Shown here in pieces: positions 23,488 through 36,164 of a DNA stretch of 64,000 nucleotides. The DNA comes from Dimorphilus gyrociliatus (lineage: Eukaryota; Annelida; Polychaeta; Dinophilidae): contig CAJFCJ010000017.1 of assembly GCA_904063045.1 (NCBI GenBank), forward strand, positions 868,001 to 932,000, in the 5' to 3' direction. The position numbers were made by a program, and so were the translations under genes. The notes beneath the pieces are model-generated. The model made no database searches. It saw only the letters and a list, made by a program, of their open reading frames with translations, and had not been told where the DNA came from. Within the stretch, counting starts at the first letter, position 1, and each line of letters opens with the position of its first letter.

Positions 23488-23924
23488 CTCTATGATATAC
23501 ACTACAAATCAATAACTGTTACTACTAATTAATGAGGTACTCGCTGAATTTAATATATAGTAATTTAAGCCTATCTATCTGGTTAGTAATCCCATTCAAT
23601 AGTTGACAGAAGTGCACCTGAACGGGGTCGGCTGCTTAAATTTTCTTTTTAGTAACTGTTAATATTTCTTAAGTTTGTTCGCAAGGTTAACGATTAAGTC
23701 TAAATTATTACTTTTTCAAATTATTTAATATATTTATCGAATATCAAATGCTGAGTATGTGTTCAAAGTGTTTGCATTCAGTTTTTATAATATATTAAAC
23801 CAATTGTAATCGAAGTTACGAAAGAGACTAGTCTCTATGGTTGCGCGGTAAACAATGGAGGTGTGATAAATGTGTTATGTTTTTTATTTTTATAAGTTAT
23901 ATATCTAACTGAGAGTAATTATTA
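23488..23924. promoter_or_regulatory. Shared divergent promoter region, MAP2K5 / IQCH
   Basis: 437 bp between two ATGs pointing away from each other; both promoters must lie here. No TATA box, CRE or other clear element was recognised. Confidence 0.5.
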
Positions 23925-26900
23925 ATGATGTCATCCATGACGGAAAATCAATCCAATGCCGAAGATGTGGGGGAGACATTGATTAAGGTATGCATTTAAA
24001 GTAGTTTAGGATTTTGATCACAAAATTATAGGCCTAATTTATCAATCATTTCCAGACACAAAATGATTTAATAAAGCTCCGAGAATATCTTTCCAAGTCC
24101 GGTGTGTCCGATATGGCTCCATTAGAGTCTGCTATCGAAAGAATGGAAGAAAAAATTCAAACCAGAACAGAGGAAATACTAGATCGGATTAATGGCCAAG
24201 TTATGAGTCTTCCATCACTTGAAGAAAACGATATGACAGTTTCGATACAAATCTTCGATTTGGAAAAATCTCAGCAGCAAGTTCCTAAGAAAAAACCTGA
24301 AGAAGCAAAAGTGAATGGTCTAGTATCTCCCTCTCCTGGTCAGAAAGTTAAATTGAAACAAGATGCCAAAGCGTTAGCTAATCCTTATAGTTCAAGGAAT
24401 AGGCAGGTTTTACATGATAATCATGGTATACAATTACCTCTGTTAGTTGATCATAAACTTCCTGCACCGGAAGGACAAGTATATAAGGGATCGACGGTGG
24501 AAAAATTAGCTACTCTTTCTAGCAAACACGATCCGCAAAGTACCCCACCGCCAATTAAAGAGGAGGATGCGAAAAAGGGTATTCTTTCACTGACCCAGCG
24601 TAGATTAATACCACCTACAGCTGAATTACAATTTAGTCCATCCCCTCTCCAGCTTCAACTTGTTAACATGCGTCCAGCGGAAGAGAAACGAAATAGTATT
24701 GGACCGGGAAATCAAAAATCTTATTCTACAGCAGTTGTACCAGTCAAGAAGGTTGAGGAAGCGAGTTCTAGCGGTAGGCGAACAACATCTAGTAATAAAA
24801 ACCGACGAACAACTCCAGTTGCGGTTAAGAATGTTGAATTAGGTATACACCAACCAATGCCGCCACCAACCACACCGGCTAGTGGTGACTTTAAAGAAAA
24901 AGGACATCGAATAGCCGTTCAGAATGGGCGTCTGCGAGAAGCAGCCCCCGAATTTCACGCATACAAACAGGCATATTGCCTTAATTGGGGCCCAATAGCA
25001 ACTCTATTGAAGAGATCGTGCAAACTATTGCAGAACTATAATGTACCAATTGCCTTTATTCAAGGAGATAAAGCAGCTGAGTTGGCTTTCGAAATTGAAT
25101 TAGAAGGTGATTTGACTATCCCTCAATTATTATCGATCATAGCTAATAGAGAAGACGTTGAAGCCATTATAAAACAACCTGGCAGAACTTTTAGAGCTAC
25201 AGACACGGGAGTTCATAAGGCAGCCGCAAGAATACAAGCTACTTGGAAAATGTTCGGTCAAAGGAGAAACTATCTAGAGTATAGGAGAAAGAAATGGGCT
25301 GCAGGGGTAATAGCTATAAGTTGGATTATGAGCGTAAAAATGTCGAAAGTTCGACGTCAATTAAAGACAACTCGCCTCGAGCAAGTTGCATCCTTTAAAA
25401 GACGGCTGCAGGATTTGAAGAAGAGGTGGCCTTCCATTAAAGAATCTCGTCGTGTTATCATACACATAAATTCGTATGGATATAACGATTATATCCGTAA
25501 ATCAACCACAAAATTAAACATTCGTCAAAACTTGCAGATGGCGCGTTTGTGTGACTTAAGGGATGATAACGTTGATGTTATTTATATAAGTTCGGTTACG
25601 ATAAGTGATGAAATGACGCAATACTATTCAAAATTGATGGGACTGAAGCCCGCCATCGAATCGTCAAATGTTGATGATCAGCGAGACATTTCCGAGAGAT
25701 TTACCATAATAACTCCAGATGCTATAAACTCCTTTCCTGCTCATAATATGTGTTTGGCCTCTTTACTCAAGTACTCTCCTAGAACTCTGAACAGGATAAA
25801 AAGCATCATTAAAGGTCGAGAAGCTTATATTTATACTGGTTTTCCTCAAATCGACGATTTGGCAGTCGCCGATGCTCTTAACGTTCCAATTATTTGTTCA
25901 GAGCCAAATATCTCATCATCGTATAGCTCTAAATCCGGTTCGAGGAGAATACTCATCGGAGCAGACGTACCAATTCCTCCCGGAGAGTTCGATATATATA
26001 AAGCGCAACATTTATACGAAAGTCTCGCTCAATTAATCATCGACAATCTTCAAGTTAGCCGTTGGTTAATCAAAATTGATGAGGAGATGGAGGGTCGCGG
26101 TATTGCGTATATTGATATCGATAAACACCTCCAATGCTACGATTGGGCAGTAAGAGAGGCCGCTAGGTACGGAGATAAATGGAACAAAAAGTGGGCCCAA
26201 GAGGCAGCTCTTATTAAAATTCAAACTGAATTGCCGAGTGTTATTCAACAATTCGCTATTCCTGCCTGTAGGGACATATATCCCACTTGGGAAGAATTTG
26301 AAAAAGCTCTGATATCTAGAGGAGGTGGCGTTGAGGCGTCACCTCCCTCCGAAAGTGTAACAGCTATTACCGCTGATATGATGATTGAACCAGATGGTAC
26401 AATTCAATTACTAAGTGTTGGTGATCAAGTTCACGCCGAAAACCCTTTTCACTGTTGGGGTATATCCGTACCCCAGTCGTCAGTGGAACCGCAACAACTA
26501 AACGAAATCCTGCAGAAAGTGGCAGAGACGTGCCGAAATCGTCATATTGTTGGTCCAATATCAATTGATCTTGTCACATTTATACATCCAAAAACTATGG
26601 AGCAACTCGTTTGGGCAGTGAACGTTAATATGAAATACTCTGATACTATGGCTATGTTTAACATGCTTTTATTTGCAACGAATGCAAAATTTGACGCCGT
26701 TAATCATGTTTTAGAATGCCCACCACCGCCCCCTGATCCAAAGAAGCGGCGGGACGCTAAACCCCAAACGGAAACAAACAATTCCAGATACGCCGTTTTA
26801 TCTACAAGATTGCAACATTCGAATTTAACAGTTGTTCACTACAGTGTCTTCTTCCAGATGTGTCGGGCTCATGGTATTGGCTACGATGTTAGGGAAAAAC

Positions 26901-27145
26901 AAGGGACAATTTTTACGTTAGTCGATTCCTTTTCTCGAGATCGTCTCGGGATGTTAACCGTATCGGATACCCTCCAAGCTGCCTTAGCTAGTTTTGCTAG
27001 GAACTTAAGTGTTATCCATCAGGAGATCAGCGCTCCAAATATGCAAGGGGAAAGTAACTTTAGAGCGGTTATTGATGATATTGAAGCGATTCTCGGAACA
27101 ACGGTCGAGAACGCAGATGAAGAGAATGTCGAGAATGAGAAATAA
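23925..27145 (+). CDS. IQCH: IQ motif-containing protein H
   Basis: Two exons (23925-23987, 24056-27145) encode 1050 residues, close to vertebrate IQCH. Exon 1 supplies the ATG; the large second exon has no in-frame ATG before residue ~37, which supports the join (GTATGC donor, TTTCCAG acceptor, phase 0). The N-terminal third is low-complexity and Pro/Lys-rich. An IQ-type calmodulin-binding helix, ARIQATWKMFGQRRNYL, lies near residue 410. The C-terminal half is a globular region with ATP-grasp-like character (IHINSYGYNDYIR, WLIKIDEEMEGRGIAYID), as in IQCH. In vertebrates IQCH is testis-enriched and linked to sperm function; that role is not shown here. Identification rests on the overall pattern, length and linkage to MAP2K5. 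Confidence 0.82.
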
Positions 27146-27374
27146 ACCAGTTTTAGTCTGTCTTTATTAAATGATACAATATACATGGAAATTTTTTTTA
27201 TATATATTTATATTTATTTTCTTTTTTCTAACTCGCGTGATTATTGTAATAGTTGCAATTGGTAGGCCTACAGTAATAATATAAAAAAAAACCCGTTAGA
27301 AATAGGTTTATTCAGTAAATTTATTGGGATATTGAAAGAGACTGAGCTCACGCATATACTTCAAGTACAAGCTC

Positions 27375-27377
<3 letters not shown>

Positions 27378-27412
<35 letters not shown>
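27378..27412. repeat. (TA)n microsatellite
   Basis: Uninterrupted TA dinucleotide run of about 35 bp. Confidence 0.95.
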
Positions 27413-27413
<1 letters not shown>

Positions 27414-27763
27414 TTATACATTTATTGCTACAAGGAAATATATATGCCGTAAAGGGTAAATATATAAATTGCATATACGTACGTACTGTATTCTATATCT
27501 ATATCTATATGTATTTGTATACAAATATAAATATAGATATTAATATACAAGTATATCTAATCTATACGCTGTATGTAATTTTGTATAAGAACAATGTTTT
27601 TATACGTGTGTATATACGTTTAATAAACATATAATTTCATAGTTTAATCGACTAGGAGAGAGGAATGCAATTAGTTACTTGGAAACCTATTAAATGCAGA
27701 TTGAGTAAAATTGTTTTAATTTTAGTTTGTACATGTTTAAAAGACAATTAATATATAGTTTGA

Positions 27764-27767
<4 letters not shown>

Positions 27768-27799
<32 letters not shown>
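27768..27799. repeat. (TA)n microsatellite
   Basis: Uninterrupted TA dinucleotide run of about 32 bp. Confidence 0.95.
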
Positions 27800-27803
<4 letters not shown>

Positions 27804-28425
27804 ACTTGTATAACTTCTTATACAATATAAATAGGTAAACAAAATACAAACATGGAATTATTTATACTCAAGTTATTATTAATAATATCATTCATTATTC
27901 TTCTTTAAATTTTAGCATAGAACGTTGTATAAGCAGTTTGCGAAGATAGTAATAATAATAACTTTATTAATTGAGATGTTATTACTAAATTGATAGAATA
28001 AATAGTATTAACATTAAATAGCAGTATTAGAAGAAGTAATCTTAATTATGGTAGTAGAGTAATTAAAGATTGTTTAGTTTGTCGACCTAGTGCTTGTAAT
28101 AGTTACATAAATTGTGATCAAACACTCTTATAGTTAGGAAGATTAGCGGAAGTAGAATAAACGGGAAGAAAAGCAGAAAGGGTAAAAAGGACGAGAAGGT
28201 ATTAGGATATAATAGAAAGGAAAACGTAAATGAGTCAGTCAGGAAATGGTAGCCATATGAAAAAAAAATGAAAATTTCGAAACTAAAACATAAATATAAA
28301 AAATATATAAAACGAAGACAATGAATATAATAATAATAATAGTAACAAATAATAGTAATAATAATAGTAATAATAGTAATTATATAAAAAACACACAAGT
28401 GAAATATTGGAAGAAATCACGACAT

Positions 28426-28494
28426 TCACTGGTTGACGAGAATATTCTTTGCTCTCTTGTCAGCTACTCTAATGCGATTATCCAGCGATACGGC
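28426..28494 (-). CDS. SNAP25: SNAP-25 alternative terminal exon (6b)
   Basis: This follows the first terminal exon (28606-28541) after a gap of 46 bp. It has its own acceptor (TTTAG) and begins in the same phase. It encodes [19 protein letters not shown] plus VNQ and a stop. The other terminal exon encodes [19 protein letters not shown] plus RE. Both align with the end of the second SNARE helix, sharing N-x-R-I-x-x-A-x-K-R-A-x-x-x-L. Either a skip of exon 6a gives a second C-terminus, or this is an unused duplicate; no disabling change is seen. Confidence 0.7.
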   Translation of the reverse strand, partial: AVSLDNRIRVADKRAKNILVNQ

Positions 28495-31374
28495 CTAAAC
28501 AAAAATAACGAAAAGGAAAATTTTAAAAGGGGAAGATCTATTATTCACGCAGTAGTTTATTAGCTCTCTTATTCGCCTCTTGAATACGTGTTTCGTTCGA
28601 CATGCCCTGTGAGAAGCAGAGAAATGCAAAGCAGAAAATTAATAGAAGCGTTAATCGATAGCGTAAATATATCATGTGCTGATTCCTTCCGGCAGTAATC
28701 ATTATGACAAAGGCCAGCAATTAACAAAGCGAAAATCTCTTGGAACAAGAGTAAAGAAGAAAAATTAAAAGAATAAAGTGCCAAACCTTCTGATTTATGC
28801 GGTCGATTTGTTTATTCTGCGATTCCAGTTCATTGCCCATATCCACAGCCATGTTCCTTAGATTTGATATCATACCACTAACTTCTCCCAAATTCTGTTC
28901 CATTTCATCCTCCCTTGCATCGTTAGTTATTCGAGTCACGTAATTACCAGACATTCCGGCTTGATTGTCGCCAACTATCATTCTTGGTCCGTTTGTGTTA
29001 ACCTATAAATAATTTACAAGTGATATTATCATTTTTTACTATATTTCCTATTATTAATATAATTATACATAATATTATTATTGTTATTAATGTTATTATT
29101 AGTAAGAGTATCAGTAGTAGTTTAAGTAGTAGTAATAGTATTATCTTTGGTAAAAAACAATTTCTTTGGTCAGAATTCTATTTTAATTCTTCCCTTCATT
29201 AGCCTGCTTCTTATGTGTCTATTTCTGCTAAGAACGACAAAGAAGGGGTAAACTAAATCAACTAAACTAACCTTTCCATCTTCATTCCCCTTCCAAGTAT
29301 CCTTATAAGCGGAATCTTTTTCGAAATTTTTACTCCTCTTCCACGGCAAGACGCATAGACCGCAACATTTTTCCATACCCTCCAAATTCTTTTCGGCATC
29401 TTTCATATCTTGATTAATCTGATCCATTCCTTCTTCGATCCTCTCCAATTGTTCTATAAGCGAATTTAATAAACTTAAAGCTAGTCTTTACTCAGAAATT
29501 TTCCACTCAAATAATTGCAATTAAACTAGAAAAAAAAAGGAATAAAACAAATCGTTCTTAATCAAAGATGATTGGAAAGCAGCTTATTTCCTAATCTGTC
29601 TAAGAATATCATACCCCCTTGAACTGCTAACGTTGCAATAGTATTCACCCCGGCATCTTGTGTCTGTATTTTTTGGTTTGTCAGTTTACACATACAAATA
29701 AAAAAGATAAAGATAAAAAAAAAAAGGAAAAATAAAAGGGATGGTTTTGCTATCAAATGCAGATCGAAATTGGAGAGTTTTTGCAGTTGACACCAAGATC
29801 AACGCAATGTACATATAAATTCGTTTAGAAAACGATAAAATATAACTAATAAGCACATAGAACTAAGAGCGGTTATCAAACAATACTGATACTATGAAAA
29901 ATATGAAAAACGACACTAATAAGTACAAACCAGAAAAAAAGGAAAAAAAAACATTTCATATAATAGATAAGAAAATCAAAAGATAAGAAATTAGGTGAAA
30001 AGGACAAGAAAAAGAAATTGATCTATGTCGATTATAATCCTTTTATAAACAATAGAACGCTTTCCAATCATCGATATCGTCAGAATTATCACTGTTCTTG
30101 TTATTGTTGTTATTCCTTTTATTGCTTGTCTGGCGTTTATTTTTTTTTTTTGTATCTAAGAAAAATTTTCAAAACAAACCTCCTTGTTCGTCCAACATAA
30201 CGAGCGTCCTAATTCCAGCATCTTTACTCTAAAAGGAAAAAATGCAACAAATACGAAAATAGACAAGTTACCAAAAGAGATATTGAACACACTCATCTAC
30301 AATTATAGTACATACTTGTTTATAATAAATACTATAGACAGAAAAAACATCTTCAACTTAGGAAACAAAGTATAAAAGTGAGAAATGTACGTAATTATAA
30401 TAGTAATAATAAAAAGAATAATACTATCGTAAATATTATACTTAATTAACAACACATTGGATTATTTATTACGTAATGGCACTTATTATTAGTTAAAAAA
30501 AATCAGTAGCATAGGCGAATAATCTAGCAAAACTATTGTATGTAAAAAAAGAAAAAAAAACCAAATAGGACAAAAAATTGATAAGTCACATGTAAATTAA
30601 TTATACGATCTCAAACAATAATACTTGTTCGCTATTCTCCAACAAAACAAAAAGAAAAAAAAAAGACAAACAATACACATAAGCAGTACTAGTTATGCAT
30701 AAAATATAATTTTAACTTACCTCCTCGCATAATGCCACCATGCGTCTCGTACTCTCCAAACTCTGTTTCGAAAAATGGCATTGATTATTTAGTATCTTTT
30801 CGTTAAAAAATTGAAATAAACAGGAGAAAAGTGGAGTTATCTGTTTAAACTTTTAAGTAATGAAACAATTATTAACTAAAGTTTTAAGATCGATGAATGT
30901 CAATTGACAAGAGACGCCGCTTGGTTAATAAAGCTTGAACCTGAATTGTTCCATTATTAATATCCAATTGAATTTGTTCATCTTCTGTAGGTGTTCGGAT
31001 TGGACGCTCCTCCTCATTTTCACATTGTTTTTCAGAGTAACTCATTACATCGACCGGCGACCGTTTTCATAGTTCGAATATTCGTACAGGGAGACGCCGC
31101 GCGCGAAAATTACAACGTCTAGACGATAGGCGGCGTTGGACACAGTCAGATCGATAGGCAAAACGCAGTGTAATTATGTAAAAATCGATTTCAAAGCGTC
31201 CGCCCATAAATCGACAGCGACTGTCATAATGTAGAAGGAGAACCAAAACGGGGTGGGGAGAAAGGAGGCGAATGAATGAATTGTACTAACCTCATCAGTT
31301 TTTGCATTCATTTGCATGTGAATGTCCATGGGACCAGTAGGGCTACCAGCAGTGGGGCTTTGTGGTTCCTCCAT
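28426..31374 (-). CDS. SNAP25: Synaptosomal-associated protein 25 (Qb/Qc SNARE), with alternative exons
   Basis: The main form joins six exons: 31374-31291, 30762-30721, 30228-30180, 29453-29272, 29002-28787, 28606-28541, encoding 212 residues (human 206). SNAP-25 gives two helices to the four-helix SNARE bundle that drives vesicle fusion at the plasma membrane. The first SNARE helix runs through [24 protein letters not shown] and [13 protein letters not shown]. The linker has a cysteine cluster [10 protein letters not shown] for palmitoyl anchoring. The second helix runs from [14 protein letters not shown] through [14 protein letters not shown] to the last exon. Three positions have a second phase-compatible exon (separate entries). 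Introns here are long for this window, up to ~720 nt. Close agreement with animal SNAP-25 makes the identity secure. Confidence 0.94.
29615..29663 (-). CDS. SNAP25: SNAP-25 alternative third exon (3b)
   Basis: A 49 nt exon with the same length and phase as exon 3a (30228-30180). It has acceptor TACAG and donor GTATGA. It encodes [16 protein letters not shown], against [16 protein letters not shown] in 3a. The identical D-A-G, T, L and Q-G positions show that it is a duplicate of the same part of the first SNARE helix. Including both would shift the frame (98 nt), so use should be mutually exclusive. 3a is the conserved animal form. Confidence 0.78.
30941..31045 (-). CDS. Possible SNAP-25 alternative first exon (1b), or a small ORF
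   Basis: An ATG opens 35 codons ([14 protein letters not shown], acidic) that end at CAG|GTTCAA in phase 0, which would join exon 2 (SLESTRRM) in frame. A GTTCAA donor is also used in MTHFD2 exon 4, so it is tolerated here. Without splicing the frame runs on to a stop after 54 codons. A GC-rich stretch just upstream (near 31090) could be a promoter. Transcription is not shown; the standard first exon is 31374-31291. Confidence 0.4.
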
Positions 31375-34300
31375 ATTGTTAGTCTGTGTATGAAAATAAA
31401 TGATAAAAACACAAAACTACATACATAATATATCTAAATAAAGACTTATTAAACCATCAAATTGCTTTACTTAGTTAAACGCTTCAGCCTTATCGAATAA
31501 TTTTTCCCTATTTATTTATTCAGAAACTAATTTCTGCATTATGATCAAGAAAAAAAAATTGACCGTCATATTGCTTTTCTTATTTATACAAATCGGTTTA
31601 TCGCCAATAGTTGTGGCTAAAACATGCTTTAACCTTTACTTTTATTCTACTCAATATTATTCCGCTGACTTCCTCATATAACAAACTGTAACGCAATCGA
31701 TTTCTTCTAGAGGAAGCCGAAAATTTCTCTTTAACAAAATTATCATTAATCCATCCATATCGGTTTATCTTATTCTCTTTTTTTTTTTTTTTTTCTCTTT
31801 TCATCCCTTTTCCTGCCTCCACTAACCGTCCCACCACCATTTACTCGGATCAATCTATCTATATCTTTTTCTCTGTCATTTACTCCCCCTCCTTTTTTTT
31901 TATAGTTTAATAAAAATGTCCTAAAAACCCAGCTGTCAAGGTAAAATAAAGATATATTACATAAGTGATTGTAAATATATATCAGTATAATATATTTATA
32001 AAAAAGATATTTTTCGCCTCTTCTCTTCTGCTATCTCACTCGCCCATTCACTCTTCCTCAATTACTGTCTTTGTTTCAAGAATTGAAAAGAAAAAAGATG
32101 ACAAGGCCGAAACTTTTTGGTGTATATTTCATTTTAGAACATTACTTAAAACAACCTTTTTATTGATTAGTCATAATCATGTATAAAAATATTAGAAAAC
32201 CATAAACTGTTGTATGAGTAATTAATAATACATGATTCATAAAATCATCATAATGTTCTTATGTGACACGTGGAGATATATCAATTGCAAACTGTTTTGC
32301 AAACGAGGTGATAGGATGAGAAAGAAGAAAACAAAATAAAATAAATTATTCCGGAGAAGATCATTCAAGCTAATAAACAATTGAAAATAAAAAAACAATT
32401 TGTATGTGTTTACAACAAGATCTATATATATTTTAGTGCCTTAGGAATGTTCTTCCAACAGCAATACTGCATTAAGACGTTTATATATATATATATATAC
32501 ATTCAGTACCAATATATATAGACTAATCCATAAAGATTTTATTGAAGAAATTGCGCATTCAATGTATTAAGACAGTTCTTGTCAACAGGCCAAAAACTAA
32601 ACAAATTGCATGCAATTGGTTTGTTAAAATAAAAAATGAAGAGATAGGAAGGGAGAGGTGGGATGAAAGGATTGAGGTACAAAAATAAAAACACAAACCC
32701 TCTTGAGAAAAGGCTCACTCTCCATAACGTTTTTTTTTCTGATTTTTTTTAGCTTACATCACCTGCTACATTGGGTTAGTACATGCAAAGATATATAATA
32801 AAATTCTATCAACTATAGATATATATATATATGTATATACTGAATAATAATATATTCTAAAAAATCGCCTACGTAAATTGATGCAGATTATAAAAATTAT
32901 ATAAACAGAGGAACCGAGCGACTGTTAATGGTAAACGGACCAGGAAAGACATCATAGCACTGAATTAGAACCAATTATTCTACGTTAATTCTCGTTAACA
33001 TCCACTAATTTTTATATTTAAACGATTTAATTATCATTTGAGACTATGAATTACCACAATCCACTTACGTTATAGCGAATTTAAGGGATTTAGAAGTAAA
33101 AAACCGCCTCCAAATCACTTGAGCGATATGGCTCCGATTTTTCTGTCCAATCAACAACCAGCTTACAGGAAAGAGTTATATTGGCCTATTAAACATTTTT
33201 GGCGCACATTTCACTTCATTCAAATTTCATGTTACAATTCTTTACAATTTTTTAAGGTGAAAAAAGGATAGTGATTTATAATTAACATTTATTTTCTTAT
33301 AAAACTGTACGCAGAATAAATTAGACTATGAATAAATTAATTACATTATCAACATTTAAAAAGGTATTATTCTCTTCTTATTATAATTCAGCAATTATAT
33401 AAAATTAGAACAACTTGCTCTTTAATAATGCAATCGGATCAAACGCGGGGAAAAAATATTTCCATAAGATACATTAATGGATAAATAAAAAGATACTCTA
33501 GGTATCTTTTAACATAGTTAATTCAATAAGTAAAGATTTAATCAAATGTAAATTTCGAACAAAAATCTCTTTTGTGTGTGTATCATTTACTTTCATTGAT
33601 ATTCATATCCTTTATTCAATTAAAAGAACACGTATAATGATTTTTTTTATTTGTTTTATCACCATATTCTTTTAATTGAAGGCTGTAAATCGTTAACTCT
33701 TTTACTTTATGCTTTATAGTTGCTTTGCATTTGCTTTATCCATATGAAAGATTATGCGAATAGCATGCAAATGGTGAATAATCTGAGAAGTAAAAATCAG
33801 TTTTCTCCCAAGTTCTCTCTCTTTCCTTTTTTAATTTATATTACAATCCAACGGTGAAATTGAGAGAAAAATGAGTTTTCTTTGATATAGTTTTTGCATT
33901 TCCTGCCTAATGAAATACTACTGAGTAAAAATTTTTCTCTTTGATTAGAAAAAGAATTGTCTTAGGAGAAGATTTATGGCATTTTTATGATTAATCAATG
34001 TAACGCGAAGTCTCTTTATTAGTTATAAATGTGACCTTAGAAATGTACTGTAAATTTTACATTTCTTAATCTTTATCAATAACTGCGAGATATTAGGAAA
34101 TATATTAGCGTATTCTAATTAACATCTGCAAATCGAGACTTACGGATTTTCCGATTTCCGAAATCGATTTCGCTTTCTTTCGGAATGTAGTAATTTTACG
34201 TGTTTAAACTTGCAGTCTATTGTTTGTTAAGTTTTATTTTGAAAAATCATATATTTTCTTATTAATTTTGACTGTAAGTTTTAATATTAATAAGAAGCAG

Positions 34301-34404
34301 CTTTCGTTAGGAGGTGAACTAAAAGTGAAATTGTTTTGCCAAGTTATCAAAACATTTGGGCGATATTACATGGTTTTTAGAATAATTCTTTTACAAATTT
34401 AGTC
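31375..34404. other. 3 kb AT-rich gene-poor stretch between SNAP-25 and the CCDC138-like gene
   Basis: No supported ORF or RNA gene was found. It must hold the promoters of the two divergent genes. Contents are poly-A/T tracts and short TA runs (near 32481 and 32820). The length, against a local norm of a few hundred bases, suggests distal regulatory DNA for SNAP-25, but no specific element is recognised. Confidence 0.45.
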
Positions 34405-35760
34405 ATGGCAACTCTAAATGGAAACAAAAAATATGTGCAAGGAACAATTTATGGTTTCCGAGGAGAAAGGCCACCATTATCCCAGGGGCAAGGAATTTGT
34501 GAAGCCAAGTTACAAGAAGTTTACGACGAGTTAACAGAAATCAAAGATCATTTAAAAAGGGAATCAACAGCTCTCTCTGCTAAATCTAGGGAAATAGAAT
34601 TTAGAGAGGAACGGTTGCGACTGAGAGAAGAAAAGATTTTAGAGTTGGAAGAAAAATTGGACAGCGTTGTGACGGAAGAGACCGATGAAAAGATTAATTG
34701 CATTGAAAGAGAATACGAGGAACGGTTGAACCGTTTAAAAGGTGGGAATGAAGAAGCGAAAAAAGATAACAAGAGATTAAGAGAAAGTATGAATTTATTG
34801 GGTAAAGAGAATGAGGGCCTAAGACGGCAGGTTGGAATATTGGAAAAGGAATTGGAGAAGACTCAGAAAAAATGCTTGTCGCTGGAAGGAAGAGTTTCAA
34901 ATTTTGAACGCTTGAAAAATCCTTCAAATCCTCTGAAAGATATTAAGTTAAAATCGCAAAACGATAAGCCATCAAATAAAATCAAGCCAAAACTCGTACA
35001 ATTCAAAGGTAAACAATTAATACTACAGCTTCTCGATTGGACCTCTGAGCACTCTAAAGATATTGACGAGTGCGTGAGGGTTCTTCCAGAATTAATTGAC
35101 TTGTTACCCGAGTTTGAAGATAGCAAAGTTTCACCTTTTAAATTTATATATGCTATTTTGCAAAGTTTGCAAGCCAATCATCAACGTTCTCAGCATACGG
35201 CAACATTAAGAAGACTTGGAGAGCAAATATATGGACCCCGCCACCAGATGGCATCTTATTCTGACACTGAGTGTCTGATGTTGTCGGCTTTAATTATCCT
35301 CCATACTCCGCTGCCAGTTGATCAGCTCGCTCATGCTCTGGAAACAATTAGAAATCAGGTAAAGAATGAAGTTGGCCGAGGTCTTTTCCTGAAATATGCT
35401 GGGCCACTAGCCATTACACCTTTTTTGCGACCTACTAACAAAGCACTTCAGAACAAGTCTTTGGATATTCATATTCAAATGTGTGTTGAGTCAACTTTCC
35501 TCGACAACTTCCTCGACAGTCTGAGCAATGATTTATGGTTTAGAACGGTCTCGCTAACGTTTAAGGATGGCTTAGAAGCCGATAGAACGGCCGAAAAGTT
35601 GAGCGTTCTTCTTCAAAAACTTAGCAAAGATAGGAAGAATAAAAAGTATTTTGATGCCTTTGGTTTTATGAAAGTGGCTGAAAATATGCTAAAGTCTTGT
35701 GCTGATCAGGGATTTCTAGCTTTAAACTTAAGATCTACCATTAACAATTTGTCCTCTTGA
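34405..35760 (+). CDS. Coiled-coil protein resembling CCDC138
   Basis: A single exon of 451 residues. Residues ~35-165 form a strongly charged coiled coil; the C-terminal ~250 residues are a helical globular domain (LLDWTSEHSKDI, FKFIYAILQSL, TLRRLGEQIYG). The C-terminal domain and the order coiled coil then helical domain recall vertebrate CCDC138, a poorly studied protein of about 665 residues, so this copy would lack N-terminal sequence. The match is from memory of the family pattern and is moderate only. No enzyme motif, membrane segment or signal peptide is visible. The ATG at 34405 lies after an in-frame stop-rich leader, so the start is likely right. Confidence 0.6.
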   Translation: MATLNGNKKYVQGTIYGFRGERPPLSQGQGICEAKLQEVYDELTEIKDHLKRESTALSAKSREIEFREERLRLREEKILELEEKLDSVVTEETDEKINCIEREYEERLNRLKGGNEEAKKDNKRLRESMNLLGKENEGLRRQVGILEKELEKTQKKCLSLEGRVSNFERLKNPSNPLKDIKLKSQNDKPSNKIKPKLVQFKGKQLILQLLDWTSEHSKDIDECVRVLPELIDLLPEFEDSKVSPFKFIYAILQSLQANHQRSQHTATLRRLGEQIYGPRHQMASYSDTECLMLSALIILHTPLPVDQLAHALETIRNQVKNEVGRGLFLKYAGPLAITPFLRPTNKALQNKSLDIHIQMCVESTFLDNFLDSLSNDLWFRTVSLTFKDGLEADRTAEKLSVLLQKLSKDRKNKKYFDAFGFMKVAENMLKSCADQGFLALNLRSTINNLSS

Positions 35761-36121
35761 AGAGATAAACTAAGACTATTTGATAATATTTTCCGTTTTA
35801 GAATATAAATGGGCTTAATGTCTTTTATGAAGAATTAATAATTAGATAGTACTGTATTACGTTTTAGTCTCGTAAAACATTAATCATATGAGCAATGGAT
35901 TTGCTAGTACGACAAAAAGAAAAGAAACACTTACCCTTCAGATGTTCGCCTTATATAATTATTCAATTCTCACGACATTCACTTAAGTAAAAATTTTCTG
36001 AACAACAAATGAAACCCACTCAGAACTACTTGTAAAGGCGATCAATGAAAGACACGTGGAAATGAATATAAAATATTCTATCCGCTTTTTTATCAAATTT
36101 CCTACATATATATACACGTAC

Positions 36122-36164
<43 letters not shown>

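Larger units (their letters stand above)
27146..28425. other. AT-rich spacer between convergent IQCH and SNAP-25, rich in TA repeats
   Basis: No supported gene. The region contains the two TA microsatellites listed separately and the 3' UTRs of both genes. Apparent ORFs here are products of the TA repeats. Confidence 0.6.

Noticed and set aside
27332-27634. 100-codon plus-strand ORF
   Set aside because: Ile-Tyr repeats come from translating TA microsatellites; no gene support.
28087-28398. 103-codon minus-strand ORF beyond SNAP-25
   Set aside because: Low-complexity Phe/Ile/Tyr composition in the SNAP-25 3' region.
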